Shown: positions 25,382 through 34,864, counted from the first letter of the stretch. The stretch: 64,000 nucleotides of DNA from JAJDIA01 sp031555145 (GCA_031555145.1 JAVBUR010000072.1:14845-78844), one strand, 5' to 3'. Made by a program: numbers and translations. The notes: generated by a model not told the origin, from the sequence alone.

Positions 25382-27739
25382 ATGGAAAGAAAGGTATTAG
25401 TTTTGGTGATAGTCTTAATTGGGTTAATGGCGAAAGCAGCAGCTCAGCCGGCAGGAAATATCCGGGGAATAATTACGGACGCGGCCTCAGGGCAGGCGTT
25501 GCCTTATGTGACGGTTATTGTGTTAAACACTTCGCCTGTTGTAGGAACAACGACGGATGAGCAGGGAGCGTTTCGCCTGCCCCCGCTTACCATCGGGCGA
25601 CATAGCATTCAAGCCAGTTTTATGGGATATGAGTCGGCCATTGTACGTGAAGTAATGGTGTCATCGGCAAAAGAAACGGTACTCGAAATATCCATGAAAG
25701 AAGACGCCAAGATGCTGGAAGAACTTGTTGTCCGCCCAACAACCAATAAGGAAGCGCCGTTGAATCCGATGGCGTTGGCCGGAGCGCGGATGTTGAGTGT
25801 GGAAGAAGCCAGCCGTTATGCAGGAGGTTTCGATGACCCCGCCCGACTGGTGAGTTCTTTTGCCGGTGTGGCCGGGGATGTAACGAACAATAGTATCTCT
25901 ATCCGCGGTAATTCTCCCCAATTCTTGCAATGGAAGTTGGAAGGGGTGGAAATACCGAATCCAAGCCACTATCCGGAGATAGGAAGCGTGGGAGGCGGCA
26001 TATTGACGGCTTTCAGTTCGCAGGTGTTGGGCAACTCAGATTTCTATACGGGAGCTTTTCCGGCGGAATACAGCAATGCGTTATCGGGCGTATTCGATAT
26101 GATGTTGCGTAATGGGAACAACCAGCAATACGAACATACAGCACAGATAGGTACGCTGGGCGTGGAGTTCGCTTCCGAAGGTCCGCTCCGGAAAGGGGGA
26201 AAAGCGTCCTACCTGTTCAATTACCGTTATTCAACTATGGCATTGGCCGGAAGTATTTTCGGCGGAAGCTTGGAGGAAATGGCAGCTATGCGTTACCAGG
26301 ACTTATCGTTCAAGATAAATCTGCCGACAAACAAGGCGGGCACCTTTACGCTCTGGGGTATCGGAACGATCGACCGCCACACCGAGCCACTCCCTGATGA
26401 CCTTGAAACGTACGAATACCTTCCTGAAGAGAGCGTTGCCCGGCAATCGATGGGAGCCGCCGGATTGGGGCATAAAATCTTTCTGGGTGACAACACCTAC
26501 TTGAAAACCTCGCTTGCCGCCACATACTCGGAAAATCATACCTCTATCGACTATTTCGACACCGACCGAACGGTTCTCGGACGGTCAATGGATATGCAAG
26601 ATAAAAATACCAACCTGGTCTTACATTCGTATCTGAATACGAAGTTCAGCGTACGGCATACGAACCGGACGGGTGCTACCCTGACCGGACTGTTCTACGA
26701 TGACAACTACAATATCATTCCGGACTTTCCCTATTTCGACGGTTCGCCTATGGTAAATTTCACCCACTCAAACGGAAGCAGCCTGATGGCATCGGCCTTC
26801 AGCCAATCGTCGTTTCTACTGAATGATCGGCTTACGGGGCAGCTTGGTGTTAATGTGTCGTATTTTGCACTCAACAAGGACTGGACAGTGGAACCGCGCG
26901 CCGGCCTCCGTTGGCAGGCAGCGACCGATCATGCTTTCACCATCGCCTACGGGTTGCATAGCCGCCATGAGAGGCTGGATTATTATTTTGTGACTCTGCC
27001 CGAAACCGGCGACCAGTTGGTGAATAAAAACCTCGGCTTTGCCAAAGCCCACCACGTGGTACTGTCGTACGACTGGCATGTATCAGACAATATACGTATT
27101 AAAGTTGAACCCTATTTCCAGTACCTCTACGACGTACCTGTCGAACCAGGTACCCCATTCTCTATCATCAACCAGACAGATTTCTATATGAACCGGTCAT
27201 TGGTCAACGATGGAGAAGCACGTAACATAGGCATCGACTTTACACTCGAACGTTACCTGAGCAACGGTTATTACTACCTGCTGACAGGTTCCCTGTTCAA
27301 CTCCCGCTACAAAGGGGGTGATGGTATCTGGCGCAACAGTCGCCTGAACCGCCGTTTTCTGGCCAACGCCCTCGGCGGAAAGGAATGGATGGTAGGACGG
27401 AACAAACAGAACGTACTCGGCGTGAATCTTCGCCTGAGCTTGATGGGTGGCAGTTACTATACGCCCATCGACGAGACTGCCTCTCTCGTCATCCATCAAC
27501 CCATTGAAGACGAATCCCGCACGATGAGTATGCAGAATCCCGACGCTTTTATAGGCAGTTTCACACTGAGTTACCAAATCAACCGGCAGCGCCTGGCACA
27601 TGAATTTGCCGTGAAAGTGATCAATGTAACAGGCTACAAGGAATTCTACGGTTTCGACTACAACCGGATCACCCATCAGATCGACAAAAGAGGAACAGCT
27701 GTGGTCATTCCCAACATCTGCTATAAAGTGTCGTTCTAA
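25382..27739 (+). CDS. TonB-dependent receptor with CarboxypepD_reg-like domain
   Basis: The signal peptide (VLVLVIVLIGLMAKAAAQ) is followed by a carboxypeptidase regulatory-like beta domain (GNIRGIITDAASGQALPYVTV), a plug (SFAGVAGDVTNNSISIRGNS) and a barrel ending ICYKVSF. It is shorter than SusC proteins (about 785 residues) and has no SusD partner, so it is a general outer-membrane receptor, perhaps for a metal complex or peptide. A GTG two codons earlier (25376) is possible; the ATG at 25382 is preferred. It lies between a metal exporter and a two-component system. Confidence 0.9.
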   Translation: MERKVLVLVIVLIGLMAKAAAQPAGNIRGIITDAASGQALPYVTVIVLNTSPVVGTTTDEQGAFRLPPLTIGRHSIQASFMGYESAIVREVMVSSAKETVLEISMKEDAKMLEELVVRPTTNKEAPLNPMALAGARMLSVEEASRYAGGFDDPARLVSSFAGVAGDVTNNSISIRGNSPQFLQWKLEGVEIPNPSHYPEIGSVGGGILTAFSSQVLGNSDFYTGAFPAEYSNALSGVFDMMLRNGNNQQYEHTAQIGTLGVEFASEGPLRKGGKASYLFNYRYSTMALAGSIFGGSLEEMAAMRYQDLSFKINLPTNKAGTFTLWGIGTIDRHTEPLPDDLETYEYLPEESVARQSMGAAGLGHKIFLGDNTYLKTSLAATYSENHTSIDYFDTDRTVLGRSMDMQDKNTNLVLHSYLNTKFSVRHTNRTGATLTGLFYDDNYNIIPDFPYFDGSPMVNFTHSNGSSLMASAFSQSSFLLNDRLTGQLGVNVSYFALNKDWTVEPRAGLRWQAATDHAFTIAYGLHSRHERLDYYFVTLPETGDQLVNKNLGFAKAHHVVLSYDWHVSDNIRIKVEPYFQYLYDVPVEPGTPFSIINQTDFYMNRSLVNDGEARNIGIDFTLERYLSNGYYYLLTGSLFNSRYKGGDGIWRNSRLNRRFLANALGGKEWMVGRNKQNVLGVNLRLSLMGGSYYTPIDETASLVIHQPIEDESRTMSMQNPDAFIGSFTLSYQINRQRLAHEFAVKVINVTGYKEFYGFDYNRITHQIDKRGTAVVIPNICYKVSF

Positions 27740-27790
27740 AATCGAGGTAATTCCATTTTATTAAAGTTACTTTGTAAGCGTAACAAAAGA

Positions 27791-29449
27791 ATGAGGAAGC
27801 TATTCACAAAAAATATTGTTTGGATACCGGTAGTTAGCTTTATTGCTTTCGGACAGGTCTACAGGCTGTCAGAAGGGTCACAGACAGACGGTTGGGTAAT
27901 CGCTGCCGAAGTGGCCCTGCTGACACTGGCCTTCATCGGAGCGCTGGCACTGATTATTCAACGGTTGATTCCCCGCCTCTTGTTTCGCAGTCGTTTTACG
28001 GCCTATGCTTTCGCATTGCTGGGATTAGCCTTCGGATTCGCAGCTATCGAGATGCTGTTTGAGTATATACAGCTGACTTTCTATCATAAGGGTTCATCCC
28101 CATACAATTACTTCGGGGAAGAAGGCATCTGGTGGCTCGAAATACTTTCGTCTGTCATCACATACTACATCTCTATCGCCAGTACAGCCATCCTTGTACT
28201 CTTTGCCCGATGGAAACAATCCGGTCAACATATACGGGATTGGGAAGAGCAGCGTATACAGAAGGAAGTAGAACGTACCAAAACGCAAATCGATGCCAAC
28301 GCCCTGTTCGATACCCTTGATCGGGTTACAGCCATTGTATGCCAGGCTCCTGCCGAAGCTTCCCATCTATTGAGGGAACTGAGCCGGTCACTTCGTCAAC
28401 AACTTTATGAGAACCGGTCAAAACAGGAAGCCTCGCCAGACTCTGCTCCGGCACAGACTTTCAACTTCTCGTCCCCATCTCTGGGTTTTCTTACCGAACA
28501 GCGTTACCGCACCATACGCCATCTGCTGCTGATACTCGTTGTTGTATTGATCAACGCTTGCAACTTTGATAATACGCTTCCTTCACTGCTGCTTATCATC
28601 GTTTTATGCGTTGTCTTTCTCGTCCTGATCTACTTCAACATCTATGTACTGATTCCCCGGTTACTGCTAAAGCACCGGGGATATGCCTACCTGTTCACAT
28701 TGGTTGTTACCACAACGCTTTTCATAGGTGGCATCCTTTTGGCGACACAGGCCGGGGCTATGATGATCATCACCAACGTAGTAAAGATCAGCCTGTTCCT
28801 TATGGGGATCACGGTTTTCATCCTTATCCAACACTGGATACGCAACGAACGGCGCATAGCCAGTCTACAGGCGGCTACATTGCGTTCCGAACTGGAACAA
28901 TTACAAAACCAGGTAAATCCTCACTTCCTTTTCAACATGCTCAACAATATCCTTGTACAGATCAAGGAAAACCCTGTCGAAGCTGAAAGCACATTACATA
29001 AGCTGACCGACATGCTCAAGTACCAATTCCGGGAAACCAAACAAGCCATTCGCCTGGGCGACGATATCCACTTCCTTTCCGACTACCTGAACCTCGAAAA
29101 ACTCCGTCGTGACAACTTCGAGTTCAGCATTACGACAGACAACCATGTAGAGGAAACCATCCTTCCTCCCCTGTTATTCATTCCTTTCGTGGAGAACGCC
29201 GTGAAGCATAACAATGACAATCAGCATATTTCTTATGTTCACCTCCGCTTCTATAAGGATGAAGACAGTAACCTGCACTTTATCTGTACCAACTCCAAAC
29301 CATCGCGCCTTATAAACAAAGACGAAGTGGGTGGGCTGGGGCTGGCCAACGTATCCCGCCGCCTCGACCTACTCTACGGCGAGAAATACTCCCTGGAGAT
29401 AAAGGAAGACGATTCAACTTTCAATGTAGAACTTATAATCTGTGATTAA
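27791..29449 (+). CDS. LytS/YehU-family sensor histidine kinase
   Basis: Two membrane blocks are visible (about residues 5-140 and 235-340) with a soluble segment between them. Next come the His_kinase domain with QNQVNPHFLFNMLNNI (phospho-His near 377) and an ATPase domain (PFVENAVKH, GGLGLANVSRRL). The response regulator starts 3 nt after the stop. Duplicated membrane blocks in one kinase are less common than a single block. No input domain of known ligand is seen. Confidence 0.93.
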   Translation: MRKLFTKNIVWIPVVSFIAFGQVYRLSEGSQTDGWVIAAEVALLTLAFIGALALIIQRLIPRLLFRSRFTAYAFALLGLAFGFAAIEMLFEYIQLTFYHKGSSPYNYFGEEGIWWLEILSSVITYYISIASTAILVLFARWKQSGQHIRDWEEQRIQKEVERTKTQIDANALFDTLDRVTAIVCQAPAEASHLLRELSRSLRQQLYENRSKQEASPDSAPAQTFNFSSPSLGFLTEQRYRTIRHLLLILVVVLINACNFDNTLPSLLLIIVLCVVFLVLIYFNIYVLIPRLLLKHRGYAYLFTLVVTTTLFIGGILLATQAGAMMIITNVVKISLFLMGITVFILIQHWIRNERRIASLQAATLRSELEQLQNQVNPHFLFNMLNNILVQIKENPVEAESTLHKLTDMLKYQFRETKQAIRLGDDIHFLSDYLNLEKLRRDNFEFSITTDNHVEETILPPLLFIPFVENAVKHNNDNQHISYVHLRFYKDEDSNLHFICTNSKPSRLINKDEVGGLGLANVSRRLDLLYGEKYSLEIKEDDSTFNVELIICD

Positions 29450-29452
29450 GAT

Positions 29453-30166
29453 ATGAATTGTATCATAGTAGACGATGAACCCCTGGGGCGCAAAGCCATC
29501 CAGTTACTGGTTGAAGAGATCCCTTCACTGACATTGCTCGGTAGTTTCGGCGATGCCGAATCCGCTGGTAAATTCCTGGATACACATCCGGTCGACCTCG
29601 CATTCCTGGATATCCGTATGCCCGGTATCGACGGAATCGCCTTTGCTCACACCATACGTCCTGATACATTGGTGATATTCACCACCGCCTATCCCGAATA
29701 TGCTGTCGATAGCTATGAACTCGATGCCATAGACTACCTGCTCAAACCTGTTGAACCGGAGCGCTTCCGGAAAGCGATCACCAAAGCCTCCGATTACCTG
29801 CAGCTCCTCAGCGATAATCCCAAGAAAACCAGCGTAGAAACAATTACCCAGGAACACCTCTTCGTCAAAGCGGACCGTCGTTACTTCAAAGTCCGTTTCA
29901 ACGATATCCTCTTCGTCGAAGGTCTGAAAGACTACGTTGTGATCCAAACCTCCGAGCAGAAAATCATCACAAAATCCACACTGAAAGCCTTCGCCGAACT
30001 ACTTCCTCCGGACACTTTCCTTCGCACCAACAAATCCTACATCGTCAACCTCAACCACATCGATTCATTTGACCTAAACGACATCTACATCGGCTCGCAC
30101 GAGTTAGCAATCGGCAGCCATTACCGGGATGATTTTATGGAGAGGTTCATGAAGGGAAAATCTTAA
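29453..30166 (+). CDS. LytTR-family response regulator
   Basis: An N-terminal receiver (IIVDDEPLGRKAIQLL, phospho-Asp near 53 in AFLDIRMPG, Thr and Lys positions in FTTAYPEY and YLLKPVEPERF) is joined to a C-terminal LytTR DNA-binding domain (FVEGLKDYVVI, FLRTNKSYIVNLNHID). It pairs with the upstream kinase. LytTR regulators bind paired direct repeats; the target is not identifiable here. The nearby TonB receptor is a candidate. Confidence 0.95.
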   Translation: MNCIIVDDEPLGRKAIQLLVEEIPSLTLLGSFGDAESAGKFLDTHPVDLAFLDIRMPGIDGIAFAHTIRPDTLVIFTTAYPEYAVDSYELDAIDYLLKPVEPERFRKAITKASDYLQLLSDNPKKTSVETITQEHLFVKADRRYFKVRFNDILFVEGLKDYVVIQTSEQKIITKSTLKAFAELLPPDTFLRTNKSYIVNLNHIDSFDLNDIYIGSHELAIGSHYRDDFMERFMKGKS

Positions 30167-30196
30167 CCTCACACAAAAAGACATCAAACAAATACC

Positions 30197-30204
30197 TACC
30201 TTTG
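30197..30204 (+). promoter_or_regulatory. -7 box of the YhcG-like nuclease gene
   Basis: TACCTTTG on the plus strand, about 90 nt before the ATG at 30295. It shows that the nuclease gene is not simply the tail of the two-component operon. Confidence 0.4.
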
Positions 30205-30294
30205 CCTACTGCCTATGTGTACTGAAATGATCTGAAAATACTAAAATCATAACTTGCCCATAAGCGCTTAACTGTGAATAAATACATACTTGAA

Positions 30295-31332
30295 ATGGTT
30301 GAAATCCAACAAAATGACTACAAGCAGTTTCTTACTGAGGTAAAGGAACGAATCCGTTCAGCCCGCTACGAAGCGATGAAAGCTGTCAATAAAGAAATGA
30401 TACAACTTTATTGGGATATAGGGAAACAGATCGTTGAAAAACAAAAAGAATCGGGCTGGGGCAAGTCTGTCGTAGAAAACTTAGCAGTGGATTTGCAAAA
30501 AGAGTTCCCGGGGATACAAGGATTTGGAGCACGTAACATCTGGTACATGCAACAATTTTACACTGAATATCAAGACAATACAGTTCTGCAACCATTAGTT
30601 GCAGAAATTAGCTGGAGCAAGCATTTAGTGATAATGGCCAAGTGTAAAGACCCTCAAGAGCGACAATTCTATAGCCTGGCTACCAAAAAGTATGGCTGGA
30701 CAAAAGACATGTTAATCCACAAAGTAGAAGCGAAGGCTTTTGAAAAATACCTGCTAGGACAACATAATTTTGAGAACACATTACCTGATGGAATCAGAAA
30801 CCAGGCCATTCTAGCCGTTAAGGATGATTACACCTTTGATTTTCTTGGATTAAACGATGAATATTCCGAATCCGAATTAGAACAGGCATTGATTAAAAAC
30901 ATCCGCTCATTTCTGGTCGAGTTTGGGACAGACTTTACTTTTGTCGGAAACCAATACCGCATCGAGATAGAAGGAGAAGAATATTATATCGATTTACTTT
31001 TATATCATAGGAGACTTCAATGCCTCGTCGCGGTTGAACTAAAGATAGGTAAATTCCAGCCTGAATATAAAGGGAAAATGGACTTCTATCTCAATATCCT
31101 AAATGATAAAGTAAAGCTGCCTCATGAAAACCCAACTATCGGCATCATTGTCTGTAAATCTAAAAAGCGTACGATTGTGGAGTATGCGCTAAAAGATTCT
31201 GCTCAGCCAATCGGAATCGCAACCTATAGTCTCACAACAAAATTACCAAATACATACAAAGAAATACTGCCTGACACAGACGAAATTGCCCGTAAATTGG
31301 ATAAATTAATGGAACAAATACCCAATACCTGA
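30295..31332 (+). CDS. YhcG-family protein (DUF1016) with PD-(D/E)XK nuclease domain
   Basis: The N-terminal DUF1016 domain (NKEMIQLYWDIGKQIVEKQ, GFGARNIWYMQQFY) is followed by a nuclease domain with the PD-(D/E)XK core: EYYIDLLLYHRRL supplies the Asp and VAVELKIGKF supplies ExK. Length near 345 is typical. A GTG at 30274 is an alternative start. Members occur near restriction and mobile loci and some are linked to defence or DNA-processing, but cellular function is not established. Here it stands alone, with lower G+C than its neighbours, which fits acquisition by transfer. Confidence 0.85.
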   Translation: MVEIQQNDYKQFLTEVKERIRSARYEAMKAVNKEMIQLYWDIGKQIVEKQKESGWGKSVVENLAVDLQKEFPGIQGFGARNIWYMQQFYTEYQDNTVLQPLVAEISWSKHLVIMAKCKDPQERQFYSLATKKYGWTKDMLIHKVEAKAFEKYLLGQHNFENTLPDGIRNQAILAVKDDYTFDFLGLNDEYSESELEQALIKNIRSFLVEFGTDFTFVGNQYRIEIEGEEYYIDLLLYHRRLQCLVAVELKIGKFQPEYKGKMDFYLNILNDKVKLPHENPTIGIIVCKSKKRTIVEYALKDSAQPIGIATYSLTTKLPNTYKEILPDTDEIARKLDKLMEQIPNT

Positions 31333-31345
31333 CACAGCCAACGAA

Positions 31346-32326
31346 TTACCTCACAAACAACCCACTTTTATCAATATTCATTTCCAGCATGGAAGAAGTG
31401 GATGCAAGTTCTTTGGGAATGATTTGTTCGATTCGTTGCAGATCGTCCCGATCAAGGATGATGTCGACAGTACTGAGGTTGGCATAAAGCTGTTCCACTG
31501 TACGTGAACCAACCAGTGCCAATATATCCTCTCCCTGTGCCAACACCCAGGCAATAGCCAATTGTTGCACAGAAATCCCCTTTTCATCGGCGATTGTCTT
31601 CAATTCTGCCATGCGCGACATCACCTGATTCAGCTTCTCAATAGTTGCCGGAGGCATTCTCCTGCTCAATGTAGCCAGTTTCTCCTGCGGATTACTACTC
31701 CCGATCAACCCATGAAACAGGATACCAAACGCAACCACCCCAATCCCCAACTCGCGGGCGGCAGGAAAAAGCCCGTTCTCAATCGAGCGGTTCAACAGCG
31801 AGTACTGCACTTCCACCAGCGAGATCGGATGAACCGCATGTGCCCTCCGCAACGTATCACCATCCACTTCCGAGATACCCACTCGCTTCACATAACCTGC
31901 CGTCACCATTTCAGCCACTGCACCCATCGTCTCTTCCACCGGAATATTCGGATCGATACGGGCAGGCTGATACAGGTCAACGTAGTCCGTTCCTAAACGC
32001 TTCAGGGTGTGAGCCAGATAGTTCTTCACAGCTTGCGGACGTACATCGAGTCCGTAATACATACCATTAGGAGCAACAAGGCTTCCAAATTTCACAGAGA
32101 TAAAGATATCTTCCCGTCTGCGCGACTTCAATGCCTCACGAATCAGCAACTCATGCGCCCCATTATCATAAAAATCAGCCGTATTGAGATAAGTAATCCC
32201 ATTATCCATCGCCGCATGGATCACCCGGATACCCTCCACTTCTTCGGCTGCGTTACTTACTGTGCTGTGTCCTAATCCCAGGCGGGAAAGGATTAAACTG
32301 CTATCGGATACTTTTAATGTGTTCAT
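31346..32326 (-). CDS. Aldo/keto reductase
   Basis: The protein has the TIM-barrel aldo/keto reductase motifs: LGLGHSTVS near the N-terminus, the catalytic Asp/Tyr segment YLNTADFYDNGAHE, SVKFG in the Lys region, TDYVDLYQPAR, and the NADPH-site VGSRTVEQLYANL. At 326 residues it resembles the YajO/Tas type. It is the last gene of the operon that shares its upstream element with the RND pump. Reduction of a toxic carbonyl compound would fit that context. Confidence 0.9.
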   Translation of the reverse strand: MNTLKVSDSSLILSRLGLGHSTVSNAAEEVEGIRVIHAAMDNGITYLNTADFYDNGAHELLIREALKSRRREDIFISVKFGSLVAPNGMYYGLDVRPQAVKNYLAHTLKRLGTDYVDLYQPARIDPNIPVEETMGAVAEMVTAGYVKRVGISEVDGDTLRRAHAVHPISLVEVQYSLLNRSIENGLFPAARELGIGVVAFGILFHGLIGSSNPQEKLATLSRRMPPATIEKLNQVMSRMAELKTIADEKGISVQQLAIAWVLAQGEDILALVGSRTVEQLYANLSTVDIILDRDDLQRIEQIIPKELASTSSMLEMNIDKSGLFVR

Positions 32327-32339
32327 AATGATAATTTGT

Positions 32340-33371
32340 TTAGTTGAATGTAAAAAGGATGTTGCTGACTTCTCTCATGACCGTATCGACATTTTTCACG
32401 CCTTTACTTTCTTGTTCTTTTATCCATTCGGATTGAAGTTCGGTGTATTTAGTAGCGTTTTTCCACTGTTCCACTTCTCCGGATGTCAGCACCCGTACGT
32501 TGGCACCGTCTTTTTCAAAATCGGCTATCTGCGTATCAAAACTGCTGTTCATCACGGTGGCCAAAGCTTTGTAGGCTGTTGCAGCGGCACGCTGAATAGC
32601 TTGCTGATCTTCTTCTCCCAGCTTGTTCCATGTATTTTTGTTTATGACCAACAGGTAAACGTGTCCGAGCCACAGGTCTTTGGATAAAAGAATATTGGGT
32701 GCCACTTCGTGGGCTTTTATTTCGTATCCGCTATCCATGTTTACCATCAGTCCGTCGAGGGTGCCGTCTTCCAGGGCTTTGCTGACACCTTCGCCCCAGG
32801 GCATGGTGACAGGGATGGCTCCGGCGTTTTGCAGAAAGTTCCGGTGCCAGAAGCTTGCCGTCCGCCATTTTCCGTTCTTGATTTCATCCAGGCTATTCAG
32901 TGGCTTGGTACTGAAAAAAGCAACGGGATAGCCGGTACAGAAAAGCAGGTTCACGATATTGGCATTGTCGAGTTCGTCGGTGAATGCGGGAATTTCGGCA
33001 TATACGCGATGGAAAAAGTCAATTTGCTTCTGCCCGGACGGACCTACAGGAAAACTTTTGAAGATCTGATGCAGGGGCATTTCATTGGGACTATATTCGG
33101 GTACCACAATCGCCATGTCGGCAATGCCTTCACCGGATACTGTTTTCAACGCACCGTAACTGACAGAGAGTTCGCCGTTCCAATGGGCATCTATTTTCAG
33201 CCGCCCGTTTGATTCTTTTTCAATAGCCGGAAAAAATACATCATTGATAAAACGGGTACGCATACCTCCGAGAGGCTCATGATCGGTGTATATCAATGTT
33301 TTTTCCTGTGCTGATACTATGCCTGCCAGGAAGACAGTGCATAGTATCAGTGAAATAGTTGTTATCTTCAT
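32340..33371 (-). CDS. TRAP-type solute-binding protein (DctP family), orphan
   Basis: After a signal peptide (MKITTISLILCTVFLAGIVSAQ) the protein shows the DctP fold signatures: a segment around GELSVSYGALKTVSGEGIADMAI in which MAIVVPEYSP is typical, and the Arg-containing hinge KNGKWRTASFWHRN that binds a carboxylate, then DGLMVNMDSGYEIKAHEVAP. The ATG at 33398 would lie inside the preceding flavin reductase reading frame; the ATG at 33371 has AAAAAAAAGAG before it and starts the signal peptide. No DctQ or DctM membrane genes are seen in the window. TRAP systems are rare in Bacteroidales, so it may instead be a stand-alone ligand-binding protein. Confidence 0.85.
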   Translation of the reverse strand: MKITTISLILCTVFLAGIVSAQEKTLIYTDHEPLGGMRTRFINDVFFPAIEKESNGRLKIDAHWNGELSVSYGALKTVSGEGIADMAIVVPEYSPNEMPLHQIFKSFPVGPSGQKQIDFFHRVYAEIPAFTDELDNANIVNLLFCTGYPVAFFSTKPLNSLDEIKNGKWRTASFWHRNFLQNAGAIPVTMPWGEGVSKALEDGTLDGLMVNMDSGYEIKAHEVAPNILLSKDLWLGHVYLLVINKNTWNKLGEEDQQAIQRAAATAYKALATVMNSSFDTQIADFEKDGANVRVLTSGEVEQWKNATKYTELQSEWIKEQESKGVKNVDTVMREVSNILFTFN

Positions 33372-33382
33372 CGCTCTTTTTT

Positions 33383-34044
33383 TTATTTTCTGATCCATAC
33401 ATTGGTGATCTTTCCGAATACAAGCTTGTGGTAGTCATTGGCCTCATCGAACGCTTTTTCTACAAACGTTCGTCCTTCTCAGTATAGAAGTCGTCCGGGT
33501 GTACGGTGGTGACTTCAAAGAGGTCACATTCGATCACTACATTAGCTTCCTTGTAGGTGATATTGCCTGATGGAGTGACCACATGCGTCAGCTTTGATTC
33601 CTTCATTTTGCCGGAATCCCTGCCGCTTCTGCGCCCAAATGCCATAACATCGTCGTTATACTGTGTGGGGAAGAAAGACATGGTGTAAGCTTGTTCTTTT
33701 CTAATAAACTCAAGCGTATATCGGTTTGCTCCCAACAGGCACAAGGTAGTCGGTTCCGAAAAATACCGTCCCAATACTTCCCAACTTGCCGCCATGGAGT
33801 TGTAGAGGGATTCGGTTCCTGCCGTAATCACAGTATGATCTTCCTGTACCATGAGTTTAGACAGGGTTTCCCTGATCTCAGCCGGGTTGACCGGCTTAAA
33901 CAGCTCGTCAAATGATTTATCTTTTACATGCATGTCTATCGTCGGATTTGAATTTTCATTTTTGTTTGTTTCCTGTTTCTTTGATGCCCCGTCACAAGAG
34001 GCAAAAACAGCAATCATACACAGTGACATTACCACGTTCTTCAT
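33383..34044 (-). pseudogene. Flavin reductase-like lipoprotein gene with a C-terminal frameshift
   Basis: The intact frame 34044-33460 has a lipoprotein signal (MIAVFASC) and the FMN-binding split-barrel signature: NSMAASWEVLGRYFSEP, ANRYTLEFIRKEQAYTMSFFP and FGRRSGRDSGKM. It stops early after FYTEKDERL. In another frame the DNA immediately continues as TFVEKAFDEANDYHKLVFGK then ITNVWIRK and a TAA at 33383-33385, which is the normal C-terminus of this family. A one-base insertion or deletion near 33465-33475 explains both halves. The truncation removes only about 28 residues, so partial activity is possible; a sequencing error cannot be excluded. A secreted lipoprotein form is itself unusual for this enzyme family. 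Confidence 0.78.
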
Positions 34045-34045
34045 G

Positions 34046-34489
34046 TTATTTCTTCTTTACGTCTATTATTTTACACTCCTTTACCACCACTGTCTGGTCT
34101 TTGTCGTACAGGCTGCGCACTTCGCCTTCCATAACCACTTCATTACCTTTGGATACATTCCGCAGTTTGAGGTAGTCAGTGAAGGGGAGAACACATAGGA
34201 TACGGCTTTTACCGTCTTTTTTATCTGATAACTCTACCGAAGGAAGTCCATATACATCAGGTCCCACAAAAACGGCAAAGCCTGTTATTCTCATCACCTT
34301 TTTCCCATATTCTTTTTCTGCCTGAGCTTTATCCTTCACAAAAGCATCGCCGAGTGCCTGGGCTGTAATTGTATTCTCTTGTTTTTCCATTTTTGCTGAT
34401 TGATTGGGTTCATCCGTATTCTTTTCTGTTTGCGCAGTTGCCGACAGCCCTATTACTGCCGACAGTATCAGTACCAGTAACTTTTTCAT
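34046..34489 (-). CDS. Secreted OB-fold protein (tRNA_anti-like)
   Basis: A signal peptide (LLVLILSAVIGLSATAQ) and a short linker precede an OB-fold domain with ITGFAVFVGPDVYGLPSVEL, FTDYLKLRNVSKGNEVVMEG and TVVVKECKI. The domain is about 65% identical by eye to the protein encoded just upstream, which has no signal peptide. The gene overlaps its upstream neighbour by 4 nt. Function of these OB-fold proteins in Bacteroidales is unknown; binding of an oligosaccharide, peptide or nucleic acid is possible. Confidence 0.8.
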   Translation of the reverse strand: MKKLLVLILSAVIGLSATAQTEKNTDEPNQSAKMEKQENTITAQALGDAFVKDKAQAEKEYGKKVMRITGFAVFVGPDVYGLPSVELSDKKDGKSRILCVLPFTDYLKLRNVSKGNEVVMEGEVRSLYDKDQTVVVKECKIIDVKKK

Positions 34490-34833
34490 GCCGTTCTATT
34501 TATCAGTTCCACTAACCGGCAACTTTTCACAACGACAGTCTGCCCTTTATCATACAAACTACGCACTTCGCCTTCCATAACCACTTCATCGCCTTTAGAC
34601 ACATTCCGTAATTTGAGGTAATTGCTGAACGGCAACAGGCAGATAGTACGGCTGTCGCCCTCTTTTTCTTCAGATAACTCCACGCAGGGAAGTCCAAACA
34701 TATCGGGACCTACGTGAACGGCAAAGCCTGCTATTTTCATTATCCGGTAGCCATACTCCCTTTCCGCTTTTGCTTTGTTTTCGATGAAAGCGTCGCAAAG
34801 CGCTTTTGCTGTGATATGCTCTTGTTCTTTCAT
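34486..34833 (-). CDS. OB-fold protein without signal peptide, first gene of operon
   Basis: This 115-residue protein is a close copy of the OB-fold domain of the next gene (GFAVHVGPDMFGLPCVELSE, NYLKLRNVSKGDEVVMEG, TVVVKSCRL) but starts directly MKEQEHITAKALCDAF, with no signal peptide. The pair looks like a tandem duplication in which one copy gained or lost export. It is preceded by a good -7 box (34865-34872) and by the 40-bp element shared with the efflux operon. Confidence 0.8.
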   Translation of the reverse strand: MKEQEHITAKALCDAFIENKAKAEREYGYRIMKIAGFAVHVGPDMFGLPCVELSEEKEGDSRTICLLPFSNYLKLRNVSKGDEVVMEGEVRSLYDKGQTVVVKSCRLVELINRTA

Positions 34834-34864
34834 TTCAATTGATTTTAATTGTTATTGACTGATA

